43,810 bases of DNA from Deltaproteobacteria bacterium (lineage in GTDB: Bacteria; Myxococcota; B64-G9). Position numbers and translations under genes: made by a program. The notes beneath the pieces were generated by a model, which did no database searches, was not told the DNA's origin, and saw only the letters and a program-made list of their open reading frames with translations. Location: NCBI GenBank assembly GCA_019314375.1, contig JAFCZJ010000062.1:1-43810 (forward strand). The letters are read 5' to 3'. This document shows, piece by piece, positions 8,660 to 18,225 of the stretch (positions are counted from its first letter, which is position 1; the number at the start of each line of letters is the position of its first letter).

Positions 8660-11600
8660 ACGAAGCGGAGCCCAGCAACTGGCTTGACAAGCTCATCCAG
8701 CTCTTCGTGACCCGGCGGGGCCTGGCCGTGCTGGCCACCTTGTTGGCCCTGGGCGGGGGTCTGTATGTGATGCCCCTGGATGTTGATCTCGGCAACCTGC
8801 CACGGAATCCCGTGGCCGTGGACGCCATCCCGGACATCAGTGAGAACCAACAGATCGTCTTCACCTCCTGGCCCGGACGCAGCCCTCAGGATGTGGAAGA
8901 CCAGGTGACCTATCCCTTGACCGTGGAAATGCTGGGCGTGGGCGGGGTCAAGACGGTGCGAAGCCAGAGCGCCTTCGGGCATTCCAGCGTGCATGTGCTC
9001 TTCGAAGAAGACACGCCTTTTGAAAAAGCCCGCAACCGGATACTTGAAAAGCTGGCAAGCCTGGGGAGCAAACTACCTGCCGACGCTCGACCCGAGTTGG
9101 GTCCGGAAGCCACGCCCTTGGGCCAAATTTTTTGGTACACCCTGGAGGGAGAGGGTTTTTCCCTGCACGAACTGCGCAGCGTTCAGGATTGGTATGTGCG
9201 CTATGCACTGCAATCGGCCGCGGGCGTGGCCGAAGTGGCCAGCGTGGGCGGCCATCTCAAGGAATACCAGCTGGAGGTGAATCCCAGAGCGCTGAAATCC
9301 TTCGGCGTGAGTCTGGAAGAAGTCTTTCGCGCGGTCAGACGCTCCAACGCCGAGGTGGGTGCCCGCAGCATCGAGAAAAACGGAGTGGAATACCTGGTTC
9401 GAGGGGTGGGCTTTCTCAAATCCACCGAGGATCTGGCCTTGGCCGTGGTCAAGATGGACTCGGCGGGCCGGGCCATCACCTTGGGCCAGCTCGGTCGCGT
9501 GCAGCTCGGTCCGGCACCACGACGGGGCGCATTGGATGTGGAAGGGGCCGAAGCCGTAGGCGGTGTGGTGGTGGCCCGCTACGGCGCCAACCCCCTGAAA
9601 GTCATCGATGCGGTCAAGGCCAAGGTGGCCGAAATCTCCTTCGGTCTGCCGGAAAAAACCTTGGCCGATGGACGGATCTCAAAAGTAAAAATCGTGCCAT
9701 TCTATGACCGAAGTCTGCTCATCGAAGAGACCCTGGACACCTTGACCCGCGCCATCAGCCTGGAACTCATCGTCACCATGCTGGTCGTCCTGCTCATGCT
9801 CTGGCATCTGCGCTCCGCTCTGCTGATAAGCGGCCTTCTCCCCCTGGCGGTCCTTGTAAGTTTCGTGGCCATGCACTCTTTCGGGGTCGACAGCCACATC
9901 ATGTCGCTCTCGGGCATCGCCATCGCCATCGGCACGGTGGTGGACATCGGCATTGTCATCAGCGAAAACATCGTCCGCAACTTAAAGCAGGACGACAGCC
10001 CCAAGGCCTTCACCAGAAGGCTCATCGCCTCGGTGATCGAAGTGGCCCCCGCGGTGCTCACGGCCATCGCAACCACAATCATTTCATTTATTCCGGTCTT
10101 CGGCCTGACGGGACCCGAGGCCAAGCTCTTCGGTCCCTTGGCGTTCACCAAAACCTTCGTGCTCTTGGCTTCGGTGCTCATCGCCCTGTTCATCCTGCCC
10201 GCCTTCGCCCACATCCTGCTGCGACGCCGGGGCGGCCCCGTCGCCAGAAAAAGTCGGGGGCTCTCGGAAAAATTGCCCCCTGTTTGGCGAAAAAGGCTCA
10301 GACGAAGCTGGTTGAGTCTCTTGGCCTCGGGCATCGTGGTGGGCCTTGCGCGCTCCTGGCAACCCCTGGGCCTCGAGATCCATTTGTTCTGGCAGGTCGC
10401 ATTCGTGGCCTTTGCCGTCGGCGGCTTGCTGGGCGGTTTCGCCATCTTCATCCACCACTACCCCCGCATGCTGAGATTCTGGTTTCGCCACCGCCTAGCT
10501 TACTTGGGGCTGGCCGCCGGCGTCTTTGCCCTTGGCGTTTTCGGCTGGCAACAGATGCAAGACGAATACATGCCCGATCTGGATGAAGGTGCCTTCCTCT
10601 TCATGCCCACGACCATGCCCCATGCCTCCGTCGGCGAGACCCTTCATATTCTCCAAACCCAAGACAAGGCCATCCGCGCGGTGCCTGAGGTAAAACAGGT
10701 TGTGGGAAAAATCGGTCGGGTGGACAGCGCATTGGATCCGGCCCCCATGTCCATGGTGGAGACAATCATCAACATCAAGCCGGAATACGGCCCAAAGGAT
10801 CCCGAAACCGGAATACGTCCCCGACTCTGGCGCGATCACATCCGAAACACCGATGATATCTGGCGCGAGATCGTCAAAACAGCCCAAATGCCGGGCACCA
10901 CCTCGGCACCCAAGCTACAGCCCATCGCGGCTCGCATCGTGATGCTGCAAAGCGGCATGCGGGCTCCCATCGGCATCAAAATCTTCGGCCCGGATCTGGC
11001 CAGCGTGGAAAAAACCGGCCTTGCGCTGGAAGGCCTTCTCAAAAAAGTACCGGCCGTGGATCCGGCCACCGTCAACGCAGAGCGCCTGGTGGGCAAACCC
11101 TACCTGGAGATCCGCGTGGATCGAGACGCGGCACGACAACACGGGGTGCAGGTGGCGGACGTCCTCGACGTGGTGCAACTGGCCGTCGGTGGCACCTCCC
11201 TGACCACCTTGTTTGAAGGAAGAGAGCGCTATCCGGTACGGGTGCGCCTCCTTCGGGAGTTGCGCGACAGCCCGGAGGAACTGGGTCGTATTTTCATCCA
11301 CAACAAAGCGGGCGAAGCCATCCCCTTGGAGAAACTTGCGCGCATCGAAAGCTTGCGTGGTCCCCAGGTCATCAAGAGCGAAGACACCCGCCTGGTGAGC
11401 TACTTGACCTTCGACAGCCGCCCTGGCGCCACGGCCATCGAGGCCGTTCTTCAGGCATCGGCCTTCATCGCAGAAGCCAAAGCCGAAGGCCGCTTCACGG
11501 TGCCCACCGGCGTGAGCCTGCGCTTTGCGGGCGAATATGAAAAACAGCAGCGCGCCAGTGCTCGCTTGCAAATCCTGCTTCCCTTGGCCCTGCTCATGAT

Positions 11601-12153
11601 CCTGGCCTTGCTCATTTTACAATTCCGCACCCTGGCCCGCAGCCTGCTGGTGTTTTCCGGCGTGGCCTTGGCCTTCTCCGGCGGCTTTGTGCTGCTGTGG
11701 CTTTACGGCCTGGCGGGCCCTGGGCCCCACATGCTGGGCCCCGTGGACATGGGGAACCTTTTCCACATCCAGCCCATTCATTTGAGCGTGGCGGTCTGGG
11801 TGGGATTCATCGCGCTCTTCGGCATCGCCACCGACGACGGCGTGGTCATGTTGACCTACCTGCAACAGAGCCTGGCCCGGCACAAGCCCCGGGACATAAA
11901 AAGCTTGCGAAACGCAGTGGTGGAGGCCGGCCAGCGACGGGTGCGGCCCTGCCTGATGACCACCGCCACCACTCTTTTGGCTCTGCTTCCCGTCCTGTCC
12001 TCGACGGGTCGGGGGGCTGATGTGATGGTGCCCATGGCCTTGCCGGTTTTCGGCGGCATGCTCATGGCCATAGGCAGCCTTTTCGCGGTTCCCCTGGGCT
12101 TTTCCTGGCTGGAAGAACGCCGAATCAAAAAGGAAATCGGCGTCAAGCATTGA
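8656..12153 (+). CDS. cusA: CusA-type heavy-metal RND efflux pump
   Basis: 1165 aa. The GTG start at 8656 overlaps the cusB stop (GTGA); a longer open frame upstream lies inside cusB and is discarded. The first periplasmic region has IPDISENQQIVF, the heavy-metal RND signature. TM4 carries GIAIAIGTVVD with Asp430 and Glu437. Met650 (FMPTTMP), Met700 (MVETII) and Met763 (IVMLQSGMRAPIGIKI) align by eye with E. coli CusA Met573, Met623 and Met672, the Cu(I)/Ag(I) ligands, which supports monovalent metal transport rather than Zn/Co. It is about 120 residues longer than E. coli CusA. Most of the extra sequence is an Arg-rich linker plus additional hydrophobic segments around residues 530-600. Confidence 0.93.
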   Translation: MNEAEPSNWLDKLIQLFVTRRGLAVLATLLALGGGLYVMPLDVDLGNLPRNPVAVDAIPDISENQQIVFTSWPGRSPQDVEDQVTYPLTVEMLGVGGVKTVRSQSAFGHSSVHVLFEEDTPFEKARNRILEKLASLGSKLPADARPELGPEATPLGQIFWYTLEGEGFSLHELRSVQDWYVRYALQSAAGVAEVASVGGHLKEYQLEVNPRALKSFGVSLEEVFRAVRRSNAEVGARSIEKNGVEYLVRGVGFLKSTEDLALAVVKMDSAGRAITLGQLGRVQLGPAPRRGALDVEGAEAVGGVVVARYGANPLKVIDAVKAKVAEISFGLPEKTLADGRISKVKIVPFYDRSLLIEETLDTLTRAISLELIVTMLVVLLMLWHLRSALLISGLLPLAVLVSFVAMHSFGVDSHIMSLSGIAIAIGTVVDIGIVISENIVRNLKQDDSPKAFTRRLIASVIEVAPAVLTAIATTIISFIPVFGLTGPEAKLFGPLAFTKTFVLLASVLIALFILPAFAHILLRRRGGPVARKSRGLSEKLPPVWRKRLRRSWLSLLASGIVVGLARSWQPLGLEIHLFWQVAFVAFAVGGLLGGFAIFIHHYPRMLRFWFRHRLAYLGLAAGVFALGVFGWQQMQDEYMPDLDEGAFLFMPTTMPHASVGETLHILQTQDKAIRAVPEVKQVVGKIGRVDSALDPAPMSMVETIINIKPEYGPKDPETGIRPRLWRDHIRNTDDIWREIVKTAQMPGTTSAPKLQPIAARIVMLQSGMRAPIGIKIFGPDLASVEKTGLALEGLLKKVPAVDPATVNAERLVGKPYLEIRVDRDAARQHGVQVADVLDVVQLAVGGTSLTTLFEGRERYPVRVRLLRELRDSPEELGRIFIHNKAGEAIPLEKLARIESLRGPQVIKSEDTRLVSYLTFDSRPGATAIEAVLQASAFIAEAKAEGRFTVPTGVSLRFAGEYEKQQRASARLQILLPLALLMILALLILQFRTLARSLLVFSGVALAFSGGFVLLWLYGLAGPGPHMLGPVDMGNLFHIQPIHLSVAVWVGFIALFGIATDDGVVMLTYLQQSLARHKPRDIKSLRNAVVEAGQRRVRPCLMTTATTLLALLPVLSSTGRGADVMVPMALPVFGGMLMAIGSLFAVPLGFSWLEERRIKKEIGVKH

Positions 12154-12205
12154 CCCTGATGGGCCAGGAACTTATGCTATCGGCAACATGAATGGAGCAA
12201 ATCAC

Positions 12206-12808
12206 ATGGCTGAAACGAAAGAAAACCTGACGAATCCGGGCACATGGGTGGGAGAGCATGGGGATATCTTGTTCCGTTACGCTCTGCTTCGCCTCAGGGA
12301 TCCGGGGGCGGCCGAGGAGGTGGTGCAGGAGACCTTTTTGGCTGGTTTGAAATCCAAAGACAGCTTTTCGGGTCGCTCCACCGAACGCACTTGGCTTGTG
12401 GGCATCCTGAAACACAAGATCGTGGACTACATCCGCAAGCGTTCCCGCGAGCGACCGACGGCCGGCGCGGATGCCGCCAGCACCCTGGACAATATGGAAA
12501 GCGACGTCTTCGACGACAAGGGTCACTGGAAGCCGGGCTCGGCCAAGTGGCTGACCGATCCCGATTCGGTGCAAAACCGGGGCGAAATTCGTGAGGCCAT
12601 CGGAGAATGCATCGACGAGTTGCCCGGCAAACAGGCCGACGCCTTTACCCTGCGAGAGCTCGAAGACATCAACAGCAAGGAAGTATGTAAGCTGCTCGGA
12701 ATCACCGAGACAAATCTGTGGGTGATGCTCCACCGGGCGCGCTTGAAACTGCGAGGCTGCCTGGCTGACAACTACGACGAAGAATTAGGAGACGACGCAA
12801 AGCCATGA
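12206..12808 (+). CDS. ECF-type RNA polymerase sigma factor
   Basis: 200 aa from ATG 12206, chosen because TGGAG lies 8 bases upstream; ATG 12188 has no ribosome site. Region 2 (about residues 20-95) contains VVQETFLAG and RTWLVGILKHKIVDYIRK. Region 4 (about 130-190) contains IDELPGKQADAFTLRELE and a C-terminal helix-turn-helix. The linker is long for an ECF factor and includes FDDKGHWKPGSAKW. It overlaps the anti-sigma gene by ATGA (12805-12808). The target regulon is unknown; the position after cusA and before the DUF255 gene suggests metal or envelope/redox stress. Confidence 0.9.
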   Translation: MAETKENLTNPGTWVGEHGDILFRYALLRLRDPGAAEEVVQETFLAGLKSKDSFSGRSTERTWLVGILKHKIVDYIRKRSRERPTAGADAASTLDNMESDVFDDKGHWKPGSAKWLTDPDSVQNRGEIREAIGECIDELPGKQADAFTLRELEDINSKEVCKLLGITETNLWVMLHRARLKLRGCLADNYDEELGDDAKP

Positions 12809-13041
12809 TGACCTGCAAGGAATACAGCAAATTGTTATCCGAGAGCATGGAGCATCAACTGCCCCTTGGACAACGAGCCGCTGTTTTCCTGCACGGTGCC
12901 ATGTGCACTCCCTGCAAGGGCTACAAACGCACCCTCGCCATGGTCCGACAAGTGAGTCGGGAGCTGGCCGACGATGAAGGGGCAAGCCTCTCCGAGGAGG
13001 CCCGAGAACGCATCCGCAAGGCTTTGGCCGACCTGACCTGA
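12805..13041 (+). CDS. Small zinc-finger (ZAS-type) anti-sigma factor
   Basis: 78 aa, soluble, with no membrane helix. Cys4, His30, Cys34 and Cys37 give the HxxxCxxC zinc-binding anti-sigma motif (LHGAMCTPC). The C-terminal half is a charged amphipathic helix that would clamp the sigma factor. It is translationally coupled to the ECF gene. Zn/thiol-based anti-sigma factors of this family release their sigma on oxidation or metal exchange, so this pair could sense copper or disulfide stress in the cytoplasm. Function is inferred from the motif and partner gene. Confidence 0.8.
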   Translation: MMTCKEYSKLLSESMEHQLPLGQRAAVFLHGAMCTPCKGYKRTLAMVRQVSRELADDEGASLSEEARERIRKALADLT

Positions 13042-13068
13042 AAAATATTTTCCTCTCCATGTTGCAAG

Positions 13069-13085
13069 GTCTGCCCCCGGCAGAC
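13069..13085. other. GC-rich hairpin after the anti-sigma gene
   Basis: GTCTGCC-CCC-GGCAGAC is a perfect 7-bp stem with a 3-base loop, 27 bases after the anti-sigma stop and 38 bases before the next start. No T-run follows, so it is not a classic intrinsic terminator. It may stabilise a transcript end or attenuate read-through. Confidence 0.4.
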
Positions 13086-13123
13086 GACCTCTGTACGCAA
13101 GAACAGGTATGGAAGGAAACTTC

Positions 13124-15340
13124 ATGATCGCAAAATCGAAAAGTATTGCCTGGGTGGCCTTGCTGGGTCTCCTGGGCATGGGTGAGGTGAACATGCAAGC
13201 TTGTGCCAACGATCCCAGTCGACACGCCGGAGGCCAGAATGCCGCCGAACGCGCCAAGACAATCAAGGCCCAACCTCAACGCAGCCCGCAGCAAATCCGC
13301 GCCGAAGGCAACGGGCTGAAAAACCAGACCTCTCGCTACTTGCGTCAGCACGCCCACAATCCCGTGGACTGGCAGCCCTGGGGCGACGAAGCAATCAAAC
13401 AAGCCCGAGACGAGAACAAGCCCATTTTCCTGTCCATCGGCTACGCATCTTGCCATTGGTGCCACGTAATGGAACGAGAGGTCTTCGAAGATGACGGCAT
13501 CGCCGAAGTGCTTAATCAATATTTCGTTTCCATCAAGGTCGACAGGGAGGAGCGACCGGACTTAGACACGGTTTACATGAACGCCGTGGTCGCCATGACC
13601 GGCAGCGGCGGATGGCCGATGTCGCTCTTTCTCACCCCGAACCTGAAGCCTTTTTTCGGCGGCACCTATTTTCCTCCCCAGCAGTTCATGTTGCTTATCA
13701 TGGAGCTTGCGCGCAGCTGGGATCGAAGCCCGGGCAAAGCGGTCAAGAAAGCCGAACAGATCAGCAAACACATTCGCGAGCATCTGGCCACCCACACAGA
13801 CGCCCGGACCCAACTCGAAAAGAATGTCATCACGCGATGGGCGCAAACAGCGCTGGCGCACAGCGATCCGGTGTACGGCGGGCTGAAGGGACGCATGAAA
13901 TTCCCCATGCCGGTCACCTGGCGCTGGCTTCTGGCTCAGCATGACATCGAGGCCGATGCGGCGTTAAAAACAGCCATCCAACTGACCCTGGACAAAATGG
14001 CGGGCGGCGGCCTGCAAGATCAGCTGGGCGGGGGATTCCACCGCTACACCGTAGACACGGACTGGACCGTGCCCCACTTCGAAAAGATGCTCTACGACAA
14101 CGCCCAATTGGCCAGCCTGTACCTGGAGGCAGCCGCGGCCTTCGATCACGAGCCTTATCGGCAAACGGCCGCGCGAACCTTGGATTTTCTGCTGGAACAA
14201 ATGCACGATCCGGCAGGCGGCTTCTATGCCAGCTTCGACGCCGACAGCGAGGGCGTGGAGGGCACCTTCTACATTTGGACCCGAGAAGAAATCAAAGCAG
14301 TCGCGGGCGAAGCAGACGCGGAAGCCCTGGCGGATGTGCTGGGGGTGAGCGAGCAGGGTAACTTCGAACACAAAAACGTGCTGACCCAACGGGCCAACCT
14401 GCAGGCTTTGGCGACAAAACATGGGCGCAGCCAGGAAGAATTGGCCGCTTTGCCAAATCGGCACCGCGAGGCGCTTTTGGCTTTCAGAGCTCTGCGCAAA
14501 CCACCAAGCCTGGACAAAAAAATCATCACGAGTTGGAACGGTTTGGCCATCTCGGCCATGGCGCAGGGCTCGATGCTCCTTGATGATGAACGCTATCTGA
14601 GCGCCGCAAAAAGCGCCGCCGACTTTCTGCTGTCTAAGCATCGTCGCCAAGATGGAGGGCTCTACCGAGTATCCAACGGCGGTCATGCCGAGGTACCCGC
14701 GGTCTTAGACGACTACGCCTTTCTGGCGAACGGCCTTATCGACCTCTTTCAGGCGGGCGGGGATCTTTCTTACCTGCGAGCAGCGAAGGACTTGCTGGAC
14801 TTCACCAAAAGTCACTTTGCTCACCCTGACGGAACCTACTACCTGACCGAATCGAGCGTGAATGCCCCCCTGGGCAGGCCGTTGATTCTCAGGGACGGAG
14901 TGCGCCCATCAGGCAACGCAGCTTTGCTGTTGGCTTTAGACCGACTGTCTGCAATTGCCGGAGATCGCATGGCGCATGAACAGGTGGGGAAAGTTCTGCA
15001 CGGACGCAAGGCCCTCATTGAAAGGGCCGGCATGGAGATGGGTGCCTGGCTTCAAGTGGGCCTGCGCTTGCTGCACCCCAGTTACGAGGTGGTGGTGGCC
15101 GGCAGGCGGGACAATCCGGCCACGCAAGCCCTGGTGAAGCAAATTCACAAACACCTGCCGGCCAACGTGGTCCTGGTCCAACTCGGCCCCGAGGGTGCCG
15201 ATGTCGAAACGCTGAAGTGGCTGCCGGCTCTGGGCGGAAAAAAAGCCATGGACGGCAAGGCCACGGCCTACGTCTGCACCCTGGGCACCTGCAAGATGCC
15301 CACCTCCGATCCCTCGACCCTGCTCAAGCAAATCCAATAA
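13124..15340 (+). CDS. Thioredoxin-domain protein of the DUF255/SPATA20 (YyaL) family
   Basis: 738 aa from ATG 13124, which follows GGAAGGAAA; ATG 13109 is possible. The N-terminal thioredoxin-like domain has [13 protein letters not shown] and SCHWCHVME (Cys110 and Cys113, a CxxC pair), then [10 protein letters not shown] and GGTYFPP. The C-terminal part is an alpha/alpha toroid with TSWNGLAI and ends near [10 protein letters not shown]. Family length (about 700 aa) and signatures fit. Unusually, residues 1-27 look like an export signal, whereas most family members I know of are cytoplasmic. The biochemical role of the family is not established. The gene may belong with the preceding sigma/anti-sigma pair. 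Confidence 0.88.
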   Translation: MIAKSKSIAWVALLGLLGMGEVNMQACANDPSRHAGGQNAAERAKTIKAQPQRSPQQIRAEGNGLKNQTSRYLRQHAHNPVDWQPWGDEAIKQARDENKPIFLSIGYASCHWCHVMEREVFEDDGIAEVLNQYFVSIKVDREERPDLDTVYMNAVVAMTGSGGWPMSLFLTPNLKPFFGGTYFPPQQFMLLIMELARSWDRSPGKAVKKAEQISKHIREHLATHTDARTQLEKNVITRWAQTALAHSDPVYGGLKGRMKFPMPVTWRWLLAQHDIEADAALKTAIQLTLDKMAGGGLQDQLGGGFHRYTVDTDWTVPHFEKMLYDNAQLASLYLEAAAAFDHEPYRQTAARTLDFLLEQMHDPAGGFYASFDADSEGVEGTFYIWTREEIKAVAGEADAEALADVLGVSEQGNFEHKNVLTQRANLQALATKHGRSQEELAALPNRHREALLAFRALRKPPSLDKKIITSWNGLAISAMAQGSMLLDDERYLSAAKSAADFLLSKHRRQDGGLYRVSNGGHAEVPAVLDDYAFLANGLIDLFQAGGDLSYLRAAKDLLDFTKSHFAHPDGTYYLTESSVNAPLGRPLILRDGVRPSGNAALLLALDRLSAIAGDRMAHEQVGKVLHGRKALIERAGMEMGAWLQVGLRLLHPSYEVVVAGRRDNPATQALVKQIHKHLPANVVLVQLGPEGADVETLKWLPALGGKKAMDGKATAYVCTLGTCKMPTSDPSTLLKQIQ

Positions 15341-15424
15341 GTATCTTCAATTTCTTCTTCCACAGGCGCTCTGCCTGAACTACCCTGAGCCCATCGACAA
15401 GACACCTCAGAAAGGATATCTCTC

Positions 15425-16120
15425 ATGGGCAACCCCCGCTATGTCCTCGTCGCTTCCCTGGCCATGCTCTTCGTTTGTTCATCCTTGACAGTGCAAGCCA
15501 CCACCTATGTGCTTTCGGGCAGCCAAAAGGCCGGCTCCATCTCCGGCGGGCCAAAAATCGGAGGCAAGGCGCTCACGCTCAAAAAGCCAGCCGTCATCAC
15601 AAAAGTAAATCGGCAGGCCGAAAGCTTCACCCTTTGGAAAGACGGCAAAGCCTTCGTCTCCGGCGACAAAGATCATGAGGTCACGGGTCTGCTTCCGGCA
15701 GGTCGATACATACTGAAAACAAGTGCCGGCAAGGTGTCCATCCACTTAAACGACGGCATCAAGCCGCCCGCGATCACGCTTTGGGCCAAACAGAAAAAGG
15801 GCCCCAATCATTGGTTCAAGGGCAACAGAGTCGTTTTGGGACAGGCCTACAGCATCACAAACTTTCGCTATAAGGGCACCAAGGGCGTGGGCATCTTCGC
15901 CGTGGTCAACAACCAGTCCACGCACAGGCCCACCTATCTGCACATCTCGGCGCACAACAAGCGGGAGAAAGGCCCCCGCCACATGGACGCCAAGGGCAAG
16001 CAGCTCAAAACCCTCAAGGGCAAAGTCTTAGGACCCGGCGTTTTTACATGCACGCCGGGCCTGGGCACCGCCGACCAAATCGTCGAGGCATCCTTCCAGC
16101 TGAAGATCACTGCGCAATAA
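15425..16120 (+). CDS. Secreted protein of unknown function
   Basis: 231 aa. AGAAAGGA lies upstream of the ATG. A clear signal peptide is predicted to be cut after VQA. The mature protein is basic (many Lys), Gly-rich and beta-rich, with no motif I recognise. The last codons (ITAQ and stop) lie inside palindromic repeat copy B, so the C-terminus may have been set by insertion of that element. It is convergent with the gene at 16158. Confidence 0.7.
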   Translation: MGNPRYVLVASLAMLFVCSSLTVQATTYVLSGSQKAGSISGGPKIGGKALTLKKPAVITKVNRQAESFTLWKDGKAFVSGDKDHEVTGLLPAGRYILKTSAGKVSIHLNDGIKPPAITLWAKQKKGPNHWFKGNRVVLGQAYSITNFRYKGTKGVGIFAVVNNQSTHRPTYLHISAHNKREKGPRHMDAKGKQLKTLKGKVLGPGVFTCTPGLGTADQIVEASFQLKITAQ

Positions 16121-16148
16121 ACCGCAGCATAACGTGGCACTAACGAAT
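16106..16148. repeat. Palindromic repeat copy B
   Basis: Contains CCGCAGCATAACGTGGCACT plus AACGAAT, identical over 27 bases to copy D at 28922. The preceding ATCACTGC..CAATA matches copy C with 3 differences in 36 bases. CTGCG/CGCAG arms pair around the stop codon of the upstream gene. The right arm seen in copies C and D is absent. It lies between two convergent genes. Confidence 0.85.
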
Positions 16149-16157
16149 AAACGGGAA

Positions 16158-17021
16158 TCAATTTAGGTTGAACTTGAAGTTCATCACCGTGTAGGTGGGC
16201 ACGGCCCGTCCCGCGACGTGGTGGGGCTTGAAACGCCAACTGCTCAATGCTTGCCGCACGGCTTTTTCGAAAAGCTTGTCGGTCTTGAGAAAGTTGACAT
16301 CCCGAATGCCACCATCAGGGGCGATGATCAGCTTGGCCACCAGGGTGGCCTCTTTCTTGGCCAGCCGCGCCATCTTCGGATAAACCGGATCGTCCCCGGC
16401 TATCTTGCGTTTGCCCACCAGGGTCGGATGCTGGTAAACGGCCTTGAGTTCGCCCGAGGAATCGATGCATTCGGCCATGCGCAAAAAACTGAGCTTGAAA
16501 TTGGCCCCCTGCATCCGTGCCGCGTCCACATTGAGCAGGATGCGTGGTCGACCGGCGCGATCCACGATAGCCAGGGCCGCCCCAGCTTTTACACCTTGGG
16601 CATCACTGGCCAAGACCAATACATGATCGGATGTGGCCGCGGCCAAAAGATGATTCAAGCACTCAATGGGCGATGGGGAAACAAAGAGCAAGTCCAAGCC
16701 CTGACCCGCCATGGCTTGTACCAACTCCTCGGGGCTGGAACCCCGAATGGCCACGACCTGGGTCTTGTGACCACTGAATTTCTTTTCAGCCAGGGTCTTG
16801 AATGCCTGCTCCGCCTTGGCCGCCACAATCTGTCCCTGGGCATAGCCATTCAGGCTGACCACGCCGATCTTCAAACCATCGGCCAGACGGGCGCTCATGG
16901 CCCTGTCAAAACGCAAGGAGTTCAACAACAAGTCCACTTGGCTTTCAACCGACAAGCCAAAAACCCCTGGGGCCCAAAGCAAAACCAATACCACCCCAGC
17001 ACAAATTGTTCTGATTTTCAT
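16158..17021 (-). CDS. YfiR-domain protein fused to a TonB C-terminal domain
   Basis: 287 aa from ATG 17021, which begins a good signal peptide (to about PGVFG). An in-frame ATG 36 bases upstream is possible but leaves a long N-region. Residues about 25-180 match the YfiR/DUF4154 periplasmic domain (KIGVV...G, LDLLFV, VLVLASD, ILLNVDAARMQGANFKLSFLRMAE). Residues about 200-287 match TonB_C: VYPKMARLAKKEATLVAKL, IAPDGGIRDV, FEKAVRQALSSWRFKP. YfiR domains usually regulate diguanylate cyclases from the periplasm, and TonB_C contacts outer membrane partners. I know of no standard protein with this order. No Pro-rich spanner or second membrane helix is seen. Confidence 0.75.
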   Translation of the reverse strand: MKIRTICAGVVLVLLWAPGVFGLSVESQVDLLLNSLRFDRAMSARLADGLKIGVVSLNGYAQGQIVAAKAEQAFKTLAEKKFSGHKTQVVAIRGSSPEELVQAMAGQGLDLLFVSPSPIECLNHLLAAATSDHVLVLASDAQGVKAGAALAIVDRAGRPRILLNVDAARMQGANFKLSFLRMAECIDSSGELKAVYQHPTLVGKRKIAGDDPVYPKMARLAKKEATLVAKLIIAPDGGIRDVNFLKTDKLFEKAVRQALSSWRFKPHHVAGRAVPTYTVMNFKFNLN

Positions 17022-17171
17022 GTTTCGCCGCCCCTCTTTTTGGGCAAAGTAATCCATCGCCTCCTCATATCCTTTAAACAATGCCCGGCACCTGTAGCTG
17101 GGGATTAGAGCATTCATCGTCTCTATAGTCAATGTGGGCGAAAAATCCGAAGAGATTGTGAAGGTTTGTGA

Positions 17172-18212
17172 CTAAATGGTGGATTTTGAACGCAGGCTCC
17201 AGCCGATGAGCTTGTATAAAACCCGCATGCCCAGGTTGGCGTCCCAGGATGCCACGTCGTCCGGATCGGGTGCCACTTCGCAGAGATCAAAGCCCACCAG
17301 CTTGCGCCCGGAACGTACCACGGCCCCGAGCAGGGCATCCAACTCCGCGAAAGACAGACCACCCGGGACGGGCGTACCCGTGTGGGGACAGAGCGCCGGG
17401 TCCAAGCCGTCGATGTCCAGGCTCACATAAACCGTATCGGGCAAGGCCTCGACCATGGGCGCAATTTGCTCGGACCAGGGCCGACCCTCCAGGCGCTCGG
17501 ACTGCAAGACATGATCATAAAAGCCCAGTATGCGCCCCGCGCTTTGCTCGATGCGCTTGTGCTCTTCTTCGCTGAAGTCCCGGATGCCCACCTGCACAAG
17601 ACGCGACACGCCCGGCAGGCGATCGAGCAGATTGTGCATGATGGAAGCATGGGACCAGGTAAAGCCCTCGTAGGCCACCCTCAAATCGCAGTGGGCGTCG
17701 ATCTGCAAGACCCCCATGTCCGGATGCCTCTTCGCCAGGGCCCGCATGAGTCCAAAGGGCACCGAGTGGTCCCCGCCCACGACACCCACGAGCTTGTCCA
17801 AGTCCAGCCAGCGGCAAGCCTCTGAGTAAACCTTGTCGTGCAAGCGGACCATGAGTTCGTCGACCTGTCGGGCATCTTCGGCAAGCTCCGGTTCGGTCTC
17901 CACCCCGCCGGCATCGTGGATGGGTCCGGCAAGAGCCGAGGCCTGAGCATCCAGGCCGACGATCTCCGGATCTTCGTCCAACATGCATATGCCCGCCTCG
18001 TAAGGCCGACCCAAGATCGGATCGAAAAGGTCCAGCTGATGAGAGGCCTCAAGGATGGCGGAGGGGCCCTCGTTGGCTCCTTCACCAAAAGAAGCCGTGG
18101 CATCAAAGGGCACGGGGATCAGCACCACCCCCGCGTCTTCCGGCGCCACGTCGAGACCAAAGATACCTGCATCAGGAGCGGCCGGAGCCTGGGGATCAAA
18201 GTCATTTGGCAT
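17172..18212 (-). CDS. Agmatinase/arginase-family ureohydrolase
   Basis: 346 aa. The binuclear manganese ligands are all present: GGDHS, DAHCD, and SLDIDGLDP with the following PGG loop, plus FDLCEVAPDPD. Length is slightly above usual (about 300-320 aa) because of an acidic N-terminus and an insertion near residues 75-115. It would hydrolyse agmatine, arginine or a related guanidino compound, releasing urea; the substrate cannot be fixed from motifs. It starts 13 bases after the response regulator stop, so the two are probably co-transcribed. The ribosome site (AGGT) is weak. Confidence 0.88.
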   Translation of the reverse strand: MPNDFDPQAPAAPDAGIFGLDVAPEDAGVVLIPVPFDATASFGEGANEGPSAILEASHQLDLFDPILGRPYEAGICMLDEDPEIVGLDAQASALAGPIHDAGGVETEPELAEDARQVDELMVRLHDKVYSEACRWLDLDKLVGVVGGDHSVPFGLMRALAKRHPDMGVLQIDAHCDLRVAYEGFTWSHASIMHNLLDRLPGVSRLVQVGIRDFSEEEHKRIEQSAGRILGFYDHVLQSERLEGRPWSEQIAPMVEALPDTVYVSLDIDGLDPALCPHTGTPVPGGLSFAELDALLGAVVRSGRKLVGFDLCEVAPDPDDVASWDANLGMRVLYKLIGWSLRSKSTI

Positions 18213-18225
18213 GATGATACCTGGC

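Noticed and set aside
12167..12205. GGAACTT as an ECF -35 box autoregulating the sigma gene
   Set aside because: No convincing -10 element at 15-17 bases, and the implied start would fall on the ribosome site of ATG 12206.
16218..17108. 296-codon plus-strand frame
   Set aside because: Antisense to the YfiR/TonB-C gene, which has a signal peptide and family motifs.
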